DNA of 64,000 bases from M3007 sp041741155 (GTDB taxonomy: Bacteria; Bacteroidota; Bacteroidia; Chitinophagales; Saprospiraceae): assembly GCA_041741155.1 (NCBI GenBank), contig JBGSKO010000159.1, positions 1-64,000 of the forward strand, in the 5' to 3' direction. The notes under the pieces are model-generated. The model was not told where the DNA came from. It saw only the letters and a list, made by a program, of their open reading frames with translations, and did no database searches. Position numbers and translations under genes: made by a program. Shown here in pieces: positions 19,394 through 28,130 of this stretch (position 1 is the stretch's first letter; the number at the start of each line of letters is the position of its first letter).

Positions 19394-19429
19394 ACCAAAA
19401 AAGCCTGTCCGATTCTAATACCAAATAAT

Positions 19430-20524
19430 ATGAAACTCTACATCATAGCCGGCGAAGCATCCGGCGATCTGCATGGCTCCAGCCTGATTAAAGCGCTGAA
19501 ACGCCAACAACCGGCGGTTGAGTGCCGCGTTTGGGGTGGCGAACTCATGCAAAATGCCGGCGGCCAGCTCGTGAAGCATTACCGAGATTTGGCTTTCATG
19601 GGCTTTTGGGAGGTGGTAAAGAACCTGCGGACCATTCTTGGTAATTTGCGTTTCTGTCAAAAAGATATCCTTGAATTCCACCCGGACACCCTTGTCCTGA
19701 TTGATTACCCGGGTTTTAACCTGCGTATCGCCAAGTGGGCAAAAAAAGAAGGATTTCGGGTCGTCTATTACATTTCACCACAGCTTTGGGCCTGGCACAG
19801 TTCCCGGGTGCATGCCATCAAACGAGACGTGGACCAGATGCTGGTAATTTTACCCTTTGAAGTCGCTTTTTACAAAAAATACGGATTGGATGTGGCGTAC
19901 GTCGGCCATCCACTGCTGGATGTACTATCGGAGGAAAATGGGCAGTGGGCGGGAGATCGCGGTAACAAAACCGTAGTCGCACTTTTACCTGGCAGCAGGC
20001 AACAAGAAGTGCGGCGAATATTACCAGTCATGCTGTCTGTTGTGCCGTATTTTCCGGACGTTCAGTTTGTTATCGCTCAAGCGAGTTCCCTGCCACTGGA
20101 GTTTTTCGAGCCGTATCTGTCGGGCGCCCCCAATGTGCGCCTGGAGCAAGGCAACACCTACGATATTTTACGAACAGCCAAAGCGGCACTGGTTAAATCC
20201 GGCACCTCTACACTTGAAACAGCCCTGATTGGCACACCCCAGGTGGTATGTTATGCCGGCAATCCCGTGTCCTTTGCCATAGCAAAACGGGTAGTCAATG
20301 TGCCTTATATTTCATTGGTAAACTTGATTCTGGATCGTCCTTTGGTACAGGAGCTGATCCAGTCGGACTTAAACACCACAAACTTGCGGACGGCCCTGCA
20401 TCAGATTCTCGAACCTGAAAATGCCAGGATTATTCAAACAGGCTATGCCGAATTGCGGCAAATATTAGGCGGCGGCGGCGCTTCGGAGCGGGCTGCACAG
20501 GTGATTCTGGAGGGGGTAAAATAA
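19430..20524 (+). CDS. lpxB: Lipid-A-disaccharide synthase
   Basis: A 364-residue GT19 enzyme that joins UDP-2,3-diacylglucosamine with lipid X at the inner face of the cytoplasmic membrane. The N-terminus MKLYIIAGEASGDLHG carries the family GEASGD motif. DTLVLIDYPGFNLRIAKWAKK, ISPQLWAWHSSR, LPGSRQQEVRRILP and LVKSGTSTLETAL are also diagnostic. A longer in-frame start at 19325 would have to be translated through the terminator at 19354-19393, so the ATG at 19430 is preferred. Other lpx genes are not nearby. Confidence 0.96.
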   Translation: MKLYIIAGEASGDLHGSSLIKALKRQQPAVECRVWGGELMQNAGGQLVKHYRDLAFMGFWEVVKNLRTILGNLRFCQKDILEFHPDTLVLIDYPGFNLRIAKWAKKEGFRVVYYISPQLWAWHSSRVHAIKRDVDQMLVILPFEVAFYKKYGLDVAYVGHPLLDVLSEENGQWAGDRGNKTVVALLPGSRQQEVRRILPVMLSVVPYFPDVQFVIAQASSLPLEFFEPYLSGAPNVRLEQGNTYDILRTAKAALVKSGTSTLETALIGTPQVVCYAGNPVSFAIAKRVVNVPYISLVNLILDRPLVQELIQSDLNTTNLRTALHQILEPENARIIQTGYAELRQILGGGGASERAAQVILEGVK

Positions 20525-20558
20525 AACAGACCTTCCAGTAAAGCCCGGAAGGTCTGTT
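20525..20558 (-). terminator. Intrinsic terminator between convergent lpxB and the haloperoxidase gene
   Basis: A perfect 12-bp stem (aacagaccttcc and its complement) has a 10-nt loop. On the minus strand it is followed by TTTAT, so it best serves the haloperoxidase gene, and it can act on lpxB as well. Confidence 0.8.
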
Positions 20559-20587
20559 GTGCCATTGCTATTATCTGTGCAGAACGC

Positions 20588-22021
20588 TTACTTTTTCCAG
20601 GGAAGTTCCAGGATACGCTGTGCTGCCAGTTCGCCCAAGCGTACGCCCTCGTCACAGTCCATACGGAAGTGCACTCCAAGCGGGATGCGGGAGTAGGCAT
20701 CTTCATACGCCAGATCCTTGAAGGATGCGAGGGTTCGGGGTGTTCCGATAAATTCGGAACGGTAGAGGTGGCACCGGTCGGTGAACGTGTAGGTGCCGGG
20801 CCGCTTCGAGTTGAACTCAAAAAGAGCCGACAGTATCTTGCCGCCGCCGCCGCCAAAGCCGGAGTGACCGGAGGGGTAAGCAGGAAAGCCCGGAGTTATA
20901 CCCTGATAGCCTGCAATCGGATTATTCAGAATCGTCGTCCAATTGGCGGCATCCGGATAATACTGGGGCATTACCCGGCGAATGTAGGACACTGGGCGCT
21001 CCACGTTGTACACATATTTGGACTGCCAAATGGCCACACTGACATCGTTCAGGGTCATGCCCATTTTGGCATATACATCTACAGCCTCTTCGAGGTTCAT
21101 ATTCTCGGCTTTCACGACTTGATCGGCTACAGCAATCAGGCGGGCGGGCGGGGAGAAGGTCAAGCCAAGGATGTCATCGCTCCAAAATTCCGCCAGCCAA
21201 CGCTGTTCGTAAGAATTCGGACCGTTTTCCTTGATGTTTTTGACCATGCTATATGCCTCAAAAGCCTGCCCAAAGAAAAGCGACTGCGGGTGTTCGCTGT
21301 ACGGGATGGGCGGGCGCGCCAATTGTTCTTCTTCGCGCAACGCAAATGTGCGCACCTGGCCCCAGAAAGGAAACAGCGCCTGCGTAAAGTCGGGGATTGT
21401 TGGAGTCCAGTAACCCGGTCCGGTTGGTGCGTTGTACGGGGGTTGCGGATTCAAAAAGGCATTGTGCGCTGCTTCATCCGTGCGTTCCCAGTCGTAAAAA
21501 ACCCGTGCGACTTCTTCGCCCCGGCGTTCGGAACGCTCCAGAATTTCAGGAGTTGTTTCCGTAGCATATTTGGCGCGCAGCAACAAGCGCGTCTTTTCAA
21601 TTTGACCGAATTCGTTGGGATAGGTATTTTCCATGTGGAAAAAGAAACGCTTCATCATAAAAGCGTACACCTCGTTGATGACAGCAGGCCAATGGTACTC
21701 CAGCGATTCGTCAAATTGGGGCACGGAAAGTCCCGGGTACAGGTTAGCAAGGCTGTTGTATTCCGGCATCCCCGGCACCACGGCCTCGTAAGCGGTGAAC
21801 CCCAGATAGCCCAGTGCGTGCGGCACTGGCCCCGGACGATACCCTACGGCATACCGGTCGAGCTGAAGAAACACATCATTCCATTTTCCATATACATCAC
21901 TGTCGTGCGAGCGAACAAGGGCACGCGTTTGCTCTACTTCATACTCTCGGCAGGATTGAAAGAGCAAAACGCTGGCTCCTGCCATGAAGAGGAATAATTT
22001 GATCGGGTTGAAAGACTTCAT
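20588..22021 (-). CDS. Vanadium-dependent haloperoxidase / PAP2-type phosphatase lipoprotein
   Basis: A 477-residue exported lipoprotein (signal peptide MKSFNPIKLFLFMAGASVLLFQSC). The C-terminal half has the complete vanadate/phosphate-binding triad of the haloperoxidase/PAP2 superfamily: KYVYNVERP, PSGHSGFGG and SRIPLGVHFRMD. These correspond to K-x6-RP, PSGH and SR-x5-H-x3-D. Members oxidise halides with H2O2 when vanadate is bound, or act as acid phosphatases; the sequence alone does not decide which. The ATG at 22021 gives a proper lipoprotein signal, while the upstream extension to 22093 does not. It converges on lpxB. Confidence 0.9.
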   Translation of the reverse strand: MKSFNPIKLFLFMAGASVLLFQSCREYEVEQTRALVRSHDSDVYGKWNDVFLQLDRYAVGYRPGPVPHALGYLGFTAYEAVVPGMPEYNSLANLYPGLSVPQFDESLEYHWPAVINEVYAFMMKRFFFHMENTYPNEFGQIEKTRLLLRAKYATETTPEILERSERRGEEVARVFYDWERTDEAAHNAFLNPQPPYNAPTGPGYWTPTIPDFTQALFPFWGQVRTFALREEEQLARPPIPYSEHPQSLFFGQAFEAYSMVKNIKENGPNSYEQRWLAEFWSDDILGLTFSPPARLIAVADQVVKAENMNLEEAVDVYAKMGMTLNDVSVAIWQSKYVYNVERPVSYIRRVMPQYYPDAANWTTILNNPIAGYQGITPGFPAYPSGHSGFGGGGGKILSALFEFNSKRPGTYTFTDRCHLYRSEFIGTPRTLASFKDLAYEDAYSRIPLGVHFRMDCDEGVRLGELAAQRILELPWKK

Positions 22022-22165
22022 AAGAAATTCGTGAAACTTGAAGGGTGAACGGAAAAAACGACAAGCCCAAAAAACGTACTCAATTAAATTCAAGATTAAT
22101 GTAAAGAAGACTTGAGTTAGTGGGCAAGACCTCCCGGTCTATTGCAATTATGCCCAATAAGAGGG

Positions 22166-22173
22166 CAAAGGTA
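22166..22173 (-). promoter_or_regulatory. -7 promoter element for the haloperoxidase gene
   Basis: The minus strand reads TTTACCTTTGC, an exact TAnnTTTG match. It lies about 145 nt upstream of the start at 22021, leaving a long leader in which no other signal was recognised. Confidence 0.5.
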
Positions 22174-22203
22174 AAAAATCATTGAAGTTGGAGTGTTCAT
22201 TTC

Positions 22204-22236
22204 TTTGGGGTTTTCAATACTGAATTTTGACCTTTG
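22204..22236 (+). promoter_or_regulatory. Complete Bacteroidota promoter for the thiolase gene
   Basis: TTTG at 22204-22207 and GACCTTTG at 22229-22236 are separated by 21 bp. This is close to the phylum consensus TTTG-N19-21-TAnnTTTG, with one mismatch in the -7 box. Confidence 0.65.
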
Positions 22237-22287
22237 CGCCGGCTAGCATTTTAGTCCAGAATATTTCCATTTTAAATACCACCACCC

Positions 22288-23496
22288 TTGAACAAAGAAG
22301 CGTACATTATTGATGGTGTTCGAACACCAATAGGGAATTTCGGCGGCAGTTTGGCATCTGTGCGCACCGACGATTTGGCTGCACATGCTTTGCAGAATCT
22401 GCTGGTACGCCACCCAAATCTTGATTCCGCAGCAATTGCCGATGTCATACTTGGGTGTGCCAACCAGGCCGGCGAAGATAATCGCAACGTAGCCCGGATG
22501 GCCCTGCTCTTGGCCGACATACCGTATTCCGTTCCCGGGGAAACAGTCAACCGACTGTGTGCCAGCGGTATGGCCGCTGCCGTACATGCCTGTCGGGCAA
22601 TTCGAAATGGCGACGGCGACCTGTTCATCGCTGGTGGGGTTGAGCACATGACCCGTGGGCCGTATGTTATGAGTAAAAGTGCCAAAGCCTTCGGAACAGA
22701 TGCCAAATTATACGATTCCAGCTTTGGATGGCGCTTCATCAATCCTCGAATGGAAACCTTGTACGGGACGGAGGCCATGGGGGAAACGGCAGAGAACCTC
22801 GCAGAAATGTACAGTATCAGCCGGGAAGATCAAGACCGATTTGCACTGTGGAGCCAACAAAAAGCGACGCAAGCCCGCGATGCGGGGCGATTGGCCGAGG
22901 AGATTATTCCGGTATCCATTGCGACGCGCAAAGGAGACCCACTCATTGTTGGGCAAGACGAATTTATCAAATCCGACACAACGCTGGAGGTACTAACCAA
23001 ACTGCGGCCTGCTTTTCGCAAGGATGGAACCGTGACTGCGGGCAACGCTTCGGGCCTCAATGATGGCGCGGCTGCCTTGCTTATTGCATCGGACGCCGGA
23101 TTGTCGCAGCACAACCTGACTCCGCTGGTGCGCATCGTCAGCTCGGCAGTTGTGGGCGTGGAGCCCCGAATCATGGGCATCGGTCCAGTCCCCGCCTCCC
23201 AACTCGCTTTGAAAAAAGCCGGGCTATCGCTGAACGAGATATCTGTAATCGAACTCAACGAAGCTTTCGCGGCACAAGCATTGGCTTGTACCCGGCAATT
23301 GGGATTGCCTGACAATGATAGTCGAGTAAACCCGAATGGTGGGGCGATTGCCTTGGGGCACCCGCTGGGGATGTCCGGCGCTCGTATTCTATTGGCAGCT
23401 GCACGTGAATTACATCGCCAAAATGGGCGTTACGCCCTCTGCACCATGTGTATTGGTGTGGGACAAGGATATGCCGTAGTGTTAGAAAAGGTGTGA
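22288..23496 (+). CDS. Acetyl-CoA acyltransferase (thiolase; 3-oxoadipyl-CoA thiolase-like)
   Basis: A 402-residue thiolase of normal length. Catalytic features are the nucleophile Cys in ETVNRLCASGMAAAV, the conserved GGAIALGHPLGMSGARI with its His, and the C-terminal CTMCIGVGQG with the second Cys. The best fit is the PcaF/PaaJ branch, which cleaves 3-oxoadipyl-CoA to succinyl-CoA and acetyl-CoA, but general beta-oxidation thiolase cannot be excluded. The reading frame requires a TTG start (MNKEAYIIDGVRTPIG), since no ATG lies near the conserved N-terminus. It stands alone. A phenylacetate-type link is suggested only by paaA at 38-39 kb. Confidence 0.9.
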   Translation: MNKEAYIIDGVRTPIGNFGGSLASVRTDDLAAHALQNLLVRHPNLDSAAIADVILGCANQAGEDNRNVARMALLLADIPYSVPGETVNRLCASGMAAAVHACRAIRNGDGDLFIAGGVEHMTRGPYVMSKSAKAFGTDAKLYDSSFGWRFINPRMETLYGTEAMGETAENLAEMYSISREDQDRFALWSQQKATQARDAGRLAEEIIPVSIATRKGDPLIVGQDEFIKSDTTLEVLTKLRPAFRKDGTVTAGNASGLNDGAAALLIASDAGLSQHNLTPLVRIVSSAVVGVEPRIMGIGPVPASQLALKKAGLSLNEISVIELNEAFAAQALACTRQLGLPDNDSRVNPNGGAIALGHPLGMSGARILLAAARELHRQNGRYALCTMCIGVGQGYAVVLEKV

Positions 23497-23507
23497 AAGC
23501 CGAAAGC

Positions 23508-23969
23508 CTACTCCTCTGAATCTCCTGGCAGTTCTGATGATGAAGTGTCTTGATCTGGAACAGCTTCTTCGAAGGGATGAGGAGCAGTAAGTTCTTTTGC
23601 CCGGCGCAGGTGTAATTCAAACTGCATTCCGCGCATCTCTAAACTCAAAACCAGTGTGGTATCGCTAATCGAGCGAATCGTATATTCTACGGGTGGGTTG
23701 CTCTTTTGTAGAATAGTGGACTGTGACAGGTCATATTCCATAGCAACCTCGGGGCCAACCGGCAAATTAGTGATCATTTTGCCATCCGCTCCAAACTGGA
23801 AATATGTCCCGGATAATGTTCCGGTTTCCTGTTGGTTCCTAAGCCCTTTGACGAGGTCCCACCGTCCCTCCAAAGCAGTGCTGTTTTTATTGCCATCCGC
23901 AATACAGGATAGCCAAAAGAGCGATGATAAGAGGCAAAAAAATACAGTAGTGGCGAAATGTTCGCGCAT
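23508..23969 (-). CDS. Small lipoprotein, possibly lipocalin-like
   Basis: A 153-residue exported protein. MREHFATTVFFCLLSSLFWLSC is a lipoprotein signal with the acylated Cys at its end. The mature part begins LEGRWDLVKG and contains short beta strands (TGTYFQF-type turns, VEYTIRSISDTTLVLSLEM), as in lipocalin-like lipoproteins of Bacteroidota. The C-terminus is acidic and low in complexity (DQDTSSSELPGDSEE). It sits 23 bp downstream of cas6 on the same strand and may be cotranscribed. A role is not recognised. Confidence 0.75.
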   Translation of the reverse strand: MREHFATTVFFCLLSSLFWLSCIADGNKNSTALEGRWDLVKGLRNQQETGTLSGTYFQFGADGKMITNLPVGPEVAMEYDLSQSTILQKSNPPVEYTIRSISDTTLVLSLEMRGMQFELHLRRAKELTAPHPFEEAVPDQDTSSSELPGDSEE

Positions 23970-23992
23970 TTCAACTAAGTTTTGCACTTGTA

Positions 23993-24787
23993 TTATTGTT
24001 TGATTTCAACATACCCAAAGCCCAAATAAGGGAATTCGCCAAAGCCTGCGCTGTAGCAGAACTCGAGTAAGGGGGATGGCATACTAACTTCAACATCGTA
24101 AACGAACCCGCGTAATTGTGTAATGCCTTCCGGATTCGGTTTGAGGTGTATCAGGCGCGACTTCGCTTGTCCCAATAATTTGTACTGCATGGGGTAAGAA
24201 GGGTCAAGCAGCTTCAACGCTGCCAGGGACTTGTACTGCATGGCCGCTTTAAACCGCCGAACGGCATGGTTGAAGAAACTTATGTCATACGATTCATGAT
24301 CCGGCAGCAGGTACAAATTAGACGCTTTACCTTCTTCAACGTTTGTAATGGAAATGGGAGAGATCGCCCTGAACTGCATCGTCTCTTTGAAATGCGGACG
24401 AGGCATAATTTGCCAGTGTTTTACCTCAAAATGGGCCGGCTGGCCATCAAGAGTACCCAAGGTTAAAGGTATTTGACGAAACAAATGGACGATTTGCTGA
24501 TCAAAGGATTGATCCAAATAAAACGAGATACTCAACTTGACCTGGTTTCCAAGCAACCTGAATTCTTGTTTCACCTGGTCCATTTCATAAGGATAAATCG
24601 CCAATGGACTGAACGTGAACATCTTGAAGTTGCGGGAGGTTACATCAAAACCCAGCTGTTGAACATGATTGGACAGCTCTGCTCCAGCATTGGCAAGCAC
24701 CGAAAATATCCAGGTGGAAATTTCCGACTGGTAGTTAATTGGAATGATGACGCCTTTCTGGCATGAGAGGCTAAACTGGATGCGCAT
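23993..24787 (-). CDS. cas6: Orphan CRISPR-associated endoribonuclease Cas6
   Basis: A 264-residue RAMP-fold protein. The N-terminus MRIQFSLSCQKGVIIPINYQ followed by SEISTWIFSVLANAG is typical of Cas6. The C-terminus has the glycine-rich loop AGFGEFPYLGFGYVEI that binds the crRNA repeat. H41 and the nearby R52/K55 are candidates for catalysis. Cas6 cuts precursor crRNA within each repeat. No CRISPR array and no other cas gene lies within the window, so it would have to act in trans or be a relic. The reading frame is intact. The ATG at 24787 fits the family start; the extension to 24832 adds unrelated residues. Confidence 0.85.
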   Translation of the reverse strand: MRIQFSLSCQKGVIIPINYQSEISTWIFSVLANAGAELSNHVQQLGFDVTSRNFKMFTFSPLAIYPYEMDQVKQEFRLLGNQVKLSISFYLDQSFDQQIVHLFRQIPLTLGTLDGQPAHFEVKHWQIMPRPHFKETMQFRAISPISITNVEEGKASNLYLLPDHESYDISFFNHAVRRFKAAMQYKSLAALKLLDPSYPMQYKLLGQAKSRLIHLKPNPEGITQLRGFVYDVEVSMPSPLLEFCYSAGFGEFPYLGFGYVEIKQ

Positions 24788-24924
24788 AACGTGTGTATTG
24801 TGATTAAAGAAAAGATTAAGCCTCTGCTTCAAGAAGGCTTCAAAAGTTTCAAGTATGCCTTTTGTCGTCTTTTCGCCGCGAAAAGTACGGAGATATTAGT
24901 ATTAGCAAAGAAAAAATAAATAAA

Positions 24925-24952
24925 CGGCGCCAGTTGAAAAGAACCGGCGCCG
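24925..24952 (-). terminator. Intrinsic terminator downstream of the coiled-coil membrane gene
   Basis: cggcgcc(a)gtt and aac(c)ggcgccg form an 11-bp stem with one mismatch and a 6-nt loop. It is followed on the minus strand by a T-rich run. It isolates cas6 from the gene upstream. Confidence 0.75.
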
Positions 24953-24976
24953 CTCCTGCTTCAAAAATGAAGCGTA

Positions 24977-26011
24977 TTAAGAATCAAAAAACGAATCATA
25001 CTGATTCCCCCCACGCGACGCTTTGGAGGGCATTTTCATCGGGGTATTCAAATCCAATACCTCTTTCGGGTTCTCTGCTTTGGCAATAATAGATGTCTTC
25101 TCCTTGCCCAACAGGAAAGAAACCCCTTCTTTCTCCCACTTTTCCAGCATCTGAACACCCTCTTCTTCAAACACTCCATTTTGAAGATCAATGGAGTCCA
25201 TGAAATTTCGGGACATATCCATAAACCGCTCCATTTCGCCCACTTTCTGCCCAACATCCTCCGCCATAGCTTCCAGTGCCATATCGTACATGTACTTTTT
25301 GTCGCTGTTCCCACTAAGTATCGTCATGGCCGAACGGATAGCCGAGTGACTGGCCTTGATGGCTTTGTACTCCTGCTCTTTCACCACCACCTGATCCTGC
25401 AAATCTTCCAACATGATCTCGGAGGTTTCATACATCTTGGTCAACACCCGGTACAGGACCTCCATACGTTTGTACAGGTCATCCAGTTTCATATTGGATT
25501 CCTGTAACCGGCCCGCTTTGCGCGCCTTCAGCACCATAATGGCATCCTTTCCGGTCTCCTTTGCCTTGCTCGCCATGCCAAGATTTGTCTGAATCTCGCG
25601 CTGGTTTTGACGGATCATCTCCGACAATTTGTACATCTGTCCTTTCAGTACACTGATTTGGGTGTTCATTGCACCGAGGTTATTCTTCAAATCCTCAATG
25701 TAACTTTTCAAAATCCCAATCGGATCCAGTTGTACAAACACCCCCGTGACGGAGCGCATGATTGATTTGTACATGTACCAAACCAGATTCCGCATTTTCG
25801 GATCCAGTACCACATATACGAGGCCGGCCAACGCAGCAAGAATCCCTGCCAGATAAAGTGTGTTTTGCGCCAGTTCGATCAGCGTGGGCAACGCCTTGTA
25901 TAATAGGTATCCACCGCCCAGGAGTAGCGCGGCCATAAACATCCCGCCGGTTACACCTTCCGGGCGTTCCCAAAAGCCTTTGGGTTTAATCGGTTGCATA
26001 TCTGTGCTCAT
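24977..26011 (-). CDS. Two-TM, coiled-coil membrane protein of unknown function
   Basis: A 344-residue protein. Two hydrophobic segments near the N-terminus (about 20-42, GGMFMAALLLGGGYLLYKAL, and 50-68) are followed by a long helical, charged region at about residues 95-260 (LKNNLGAMNTQISVLKGQMYKLSEM). The C-terminus is less ordered and ends QYDSFFDS. The helical part recalls PspA/IM30-like membrane-associated coiled coils, but no signature allows assignment. A 64-residue membrane protein is encoded 43 bp upstream in the same direction, so they probably form a small operon. Confidence 0.75.
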   Translation of the reverse strand: MSTDMQPIKPKGFWERPEGVTGGMFMAALLLGGGYLLYKALPTLIELAQNTLYLAGILAALAGLVYVVLDPKMRNLVWYMYKSIMRSVTGVFVQLDPIGILKSYIEDLKNNLGAMNTQISVLKGQMYKLSEMIRQNQREIQTNLGMASKAKETGKDAIMVLKARKAGRLQESNMKLDDLYKRMEVLYRVLTKMYETSEIMLEDLQDQVVVKEQEYKAIKASHSAIRSAMTILSGNSDKKYMYDMALEAMAEDVGQKVGEMERFMDMSRNFMDSIDLQNGVFEEEGVQMLEKWEKEGVSFLLGKEKTSIIAKAENPKEVLDLNTPMKMPSKASRGGNQYDSFFDS

Positions 26012-26054
26012 TGAAACAGGTTAAAGTTGGTTAAAAAGTGAATCGTACTGTTTT

Positions 26055-26249
26055 TTACCGCCGAAAGATACTATCCAGAAACATCCGAACGGCACGGCGA
26101 AAGCGATCGTTTACAAAAAAAAGAATGACAAAGGCCAGGACAAAAATCCAAAACATGCCAATAAAAATTTTCAAAACCTTGAAAATCAGCCACAACAGGA
26201 TCAGCCCAGCCACAAAAACAGCTACCGGATTCTTTAGCAAATCGTTCAT
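26055..26249 (-). CDS. Small membrane protein
   Basis: A 64-residue protein, MNDLLKNPVAVFVAGLILL onward, consisting of two hydrophobic helices (about 9-25 and 28-46) and a basic tail (NDRFRRAVRMFLDSIFRR). The ATG at 26249 is preferred to a TTG two codons earlier. It is the first gene of an apparent pair with the two-TM coiled-coil protein. No function is recognised. Confidence 0.6.
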   Translation of the reverse strand: MNDLLKNPVAVFVAGLILLWLIFKVLKIFIGMFWIFVLAFVILFFVNDRFRRAVRMFLDSIFRR

Positions 26250-26435
26250 TGTCAATTATTTTGCTTTCAAAAAATGTGATGAAAAAATAATGAAGCTGAA
26301 TACCAGCTTCAAACAGCGGCCAAAAATGGCGCGCAACCTACTCCAATTCTTAATTTCGTCGTCATCTGTCCGGATTTATTCGATAGAAGTCCAACGATTG
26401 CACACAACAGAAGAGCCCGTTGCGGGATGCATCGT

Positions 26436-26443
26436 TACCTTTG
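26436..26443 (+). promoter_or_regulatory. -7 promoter element for the GT2/AKR/FAD operon
   Basis: TACCTTTG followed by C matches TAnnTTTG exactly and lies 29 nt upstream of the ATG at 26473. A -33 element at proper spacing is not seen. Confidence 0.6.
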
Positions 26444-26472
26444 CTGCCCAATCTTAACGTCATTCACCGTCC

Positions 26473-27195
26473 ATGCCCACTTTTGAAGTTACGATTCCTG
26501 TGCTCAACGAAGAGGAAACCCTGGACCGCCAAATCCGCATCCTCCACGAGTTTTTGTCCCAGCACTTCCCGAACCATGCGCAATGGACCATCGTCATTGC
26601 CGACAATGGCAGTACCGATCGTACGCCGCTGATCGCCGAAGCCTTGATGGACGACCTGCCCGAAGTACGCCTCGTTCGCGTGCCGGAAAAAGGCGTCGGG
26701 CTGGCACTAAAAACTTCCTGGGGACAAAGTAAAGCCGACATCGTTGGGTACATGGACCTTGATCTGGCGACCGATATCTCCCATTTTATTCAGGCATATA
26801 ATGCCCTGGCCACAGAGGGATATGACCTGGTGTATGGTACCCGACTGCACCGAAAATCCCGGGTCATCGGACGTACCCTGAAGCGGGAAATAACATCCAG
26901 GGTGTTCAACTTTCTGGTAAAAACCTACCTCGGTACGCACTTTTCCGACGGCATGTGCGGGTTTAAATGGCTGAAACGCGAATATGTACAACCGCTGAAC
27001 AAGGGCGGAGCCGTAAGCAATGGCTGGTTTTTTAGCACAGAACTGCTCGCCGTAGCCGAGTGGCAGGGTCTGAATGTCTGCGAACTCCCCGTACGCTGGA
27101 CCGACGACACATCCAGCAGCAAGGTTAATATCAGCCGGCTGGCTCGACAGTACCTGCGCGCCATGGCCGTTTTGAAAAAGAGAAAGCCGAAATGA
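26473..27195 (+). CDS. Family 2 glycosyltransferase
   Basis: A 240-residue GT-A glycosyltransferase resembling dolichyl/polyprenyl-phosphate sugar transferases. It starts VTIPVLNEEETLDRQI, then has IVIADNGSTDRTPLIAE and the metal-binding YMDLDLATD. A later region has GTRLHRKSRVIGRTLKREITSR and FSDGMCGFKWLKR, typical of the DPM1-like group. It has no membrane helices. The stop overlaps the next gene by 4 bp (ATGA), so it is coupled to the aldo/keto reductase. The donor and acceptor are unknown. Confidence 0.9.
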   Translation: MPTFEVTIPVLNEEETLDRQIRILHEFLSQHFPNHAQWTIVIADNGSTDRTPLIAEALMDDLPEVRLVRVPEKGVGLALKTSWGQSKADIVGYMDLDLATDISHFIQAYNALATEGYDLVYGTRLHRKSRVIGRTLKREITSRVFNFLVKTYLGTHFSDGMCGFKWLKREYVQPLNKGGAVSNGWFFSTELLAVAEWQGLNVCELPVRWTDDTSSSKVNISRLARQYLRAMAVLKKRKPK

Positions 27196-28106
27196 GCAAA
27201 AAACAACTCCTTCTTGGCACCGCCCAATGGGGCTGGACCGTGTCGCGCAACGAAGCGTTCCGGTTGCTGGATGCCTGGCTCGCTGCCGGCCACCGCTCGA
27301 TTGATGCTGCCACGAATTACCCGATCAACAAAAACCCCGCTGATTTTCGAGCTGCAGAGCATATTTTGCTGGAGTACATACAGGCACACGGTTTACGCGA
27401 ACTGGAAGTCACCATGAAAATCGGCAGCATGGACAACATGCGCACTCCGGATATCAACCTGGCGCCCTCGTTTGTCCTGATGATGGCTGCAGAATACCGG
27501 CGCCTGTTCGGAGAAAACCTGCGCGCCATCATGTTGCACTGGGACAATCGAGATGCAGAATCAGAAATCTACGCCACATTAGAGGCCCTGGCGACAGTAC
27601 AGCGGGAAATGGGCCTGCGCCCCGGTATCTCCGGGATTAAGTTTCCGGAAACGTACGCCCGCGCAAACCGGGAGCTGGATTTGCATTTCGACATCCAACT
27701 AAAACACAACGTATTACATTCCGATGTGCCCCACTATTCGGCTTTATCCCCGGATAAACACCGTCGCTTTGCGTATGGCATCAACGCGGGCGGGCTGAAA
27801 TTAGACGGCCCCTACCCTACCGACAGCACCTTCCTGGCGCGTGGCGGAAACCCGGAAAAAGCCGCCGCGCTACTCGATAAAATCCGAACAGCAGTACCCG
27901 ACTGGAACCTCGCCTTTGTCCGCCCGCCGGTGCGCACCATGAACCACATCGGCCTGATCTATGCGGGACTGCACCCGCAACTTGACGGCTTGGTACTCGG
28001 TTTTTCCACGGCCTATCAACTCGCCGAAACCCTCGATTTTTGGCGAAACCTCGAGACCTTCGACTATTCCGATATTTTCGCCTCTCTAACCAAGATTTCC
28101 GCCTGA
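27192..28106 (+). CDS. Aldo/keto reductase family protein
   Basis: A 304-residue TIM-barrel oxidoreductase. It begins LLLGTAQWGW, as the family usually does. The catalytic-tetrad positions appear as Asp and Tyr in RSIDAATNYP, Lys in LEVTMKIGS, and His in IMLHWDN. NAD(P)H-dependent reduction of a carbonyl, perhaps on a sugar or sugar nucleotide, is inferred from the glycosyltransferase context. It is translationally coupled to the GT2 gene and followed 24 bp later by the FAD oxidoreductase. Confidence 0.85.
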   Translation: MSKKQLLLGTAQWGWTVSRNEAFRLLDAWLAAGHRSIDAATNYPINKNPADFRAAEHILLEYIQAHGLRELEVTMKIGSMDNMRTPDINLAPSFVLMMAAEYRRLFGENLRAIMLHWDNRDAESEIYATLEALATVQREMGLRPGISGIKFPETYARANRELDLHFDIQLKHNVLHSDVPHYSALSPDKHRRFAYGINAGGLKLDGPYPTDSTFLARGGNPEKAAALLDKIRTAVPDWNLAFVRPPVRTMNHIGLIYAGLHPQLDGLVLGFSTAYQLAETLDFWRNLETFDYSDIFASLTKISA

Positions 28107-28130
28107 CCGGCAATCATCAGCTACACCAAG

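Noticed and set aside
19325..19429. N-terminal extension of LpxB
   Set aside because: It would cross a perfect intrinsic terminator, and the family start is MKLYIIAGEASGD at 19430.
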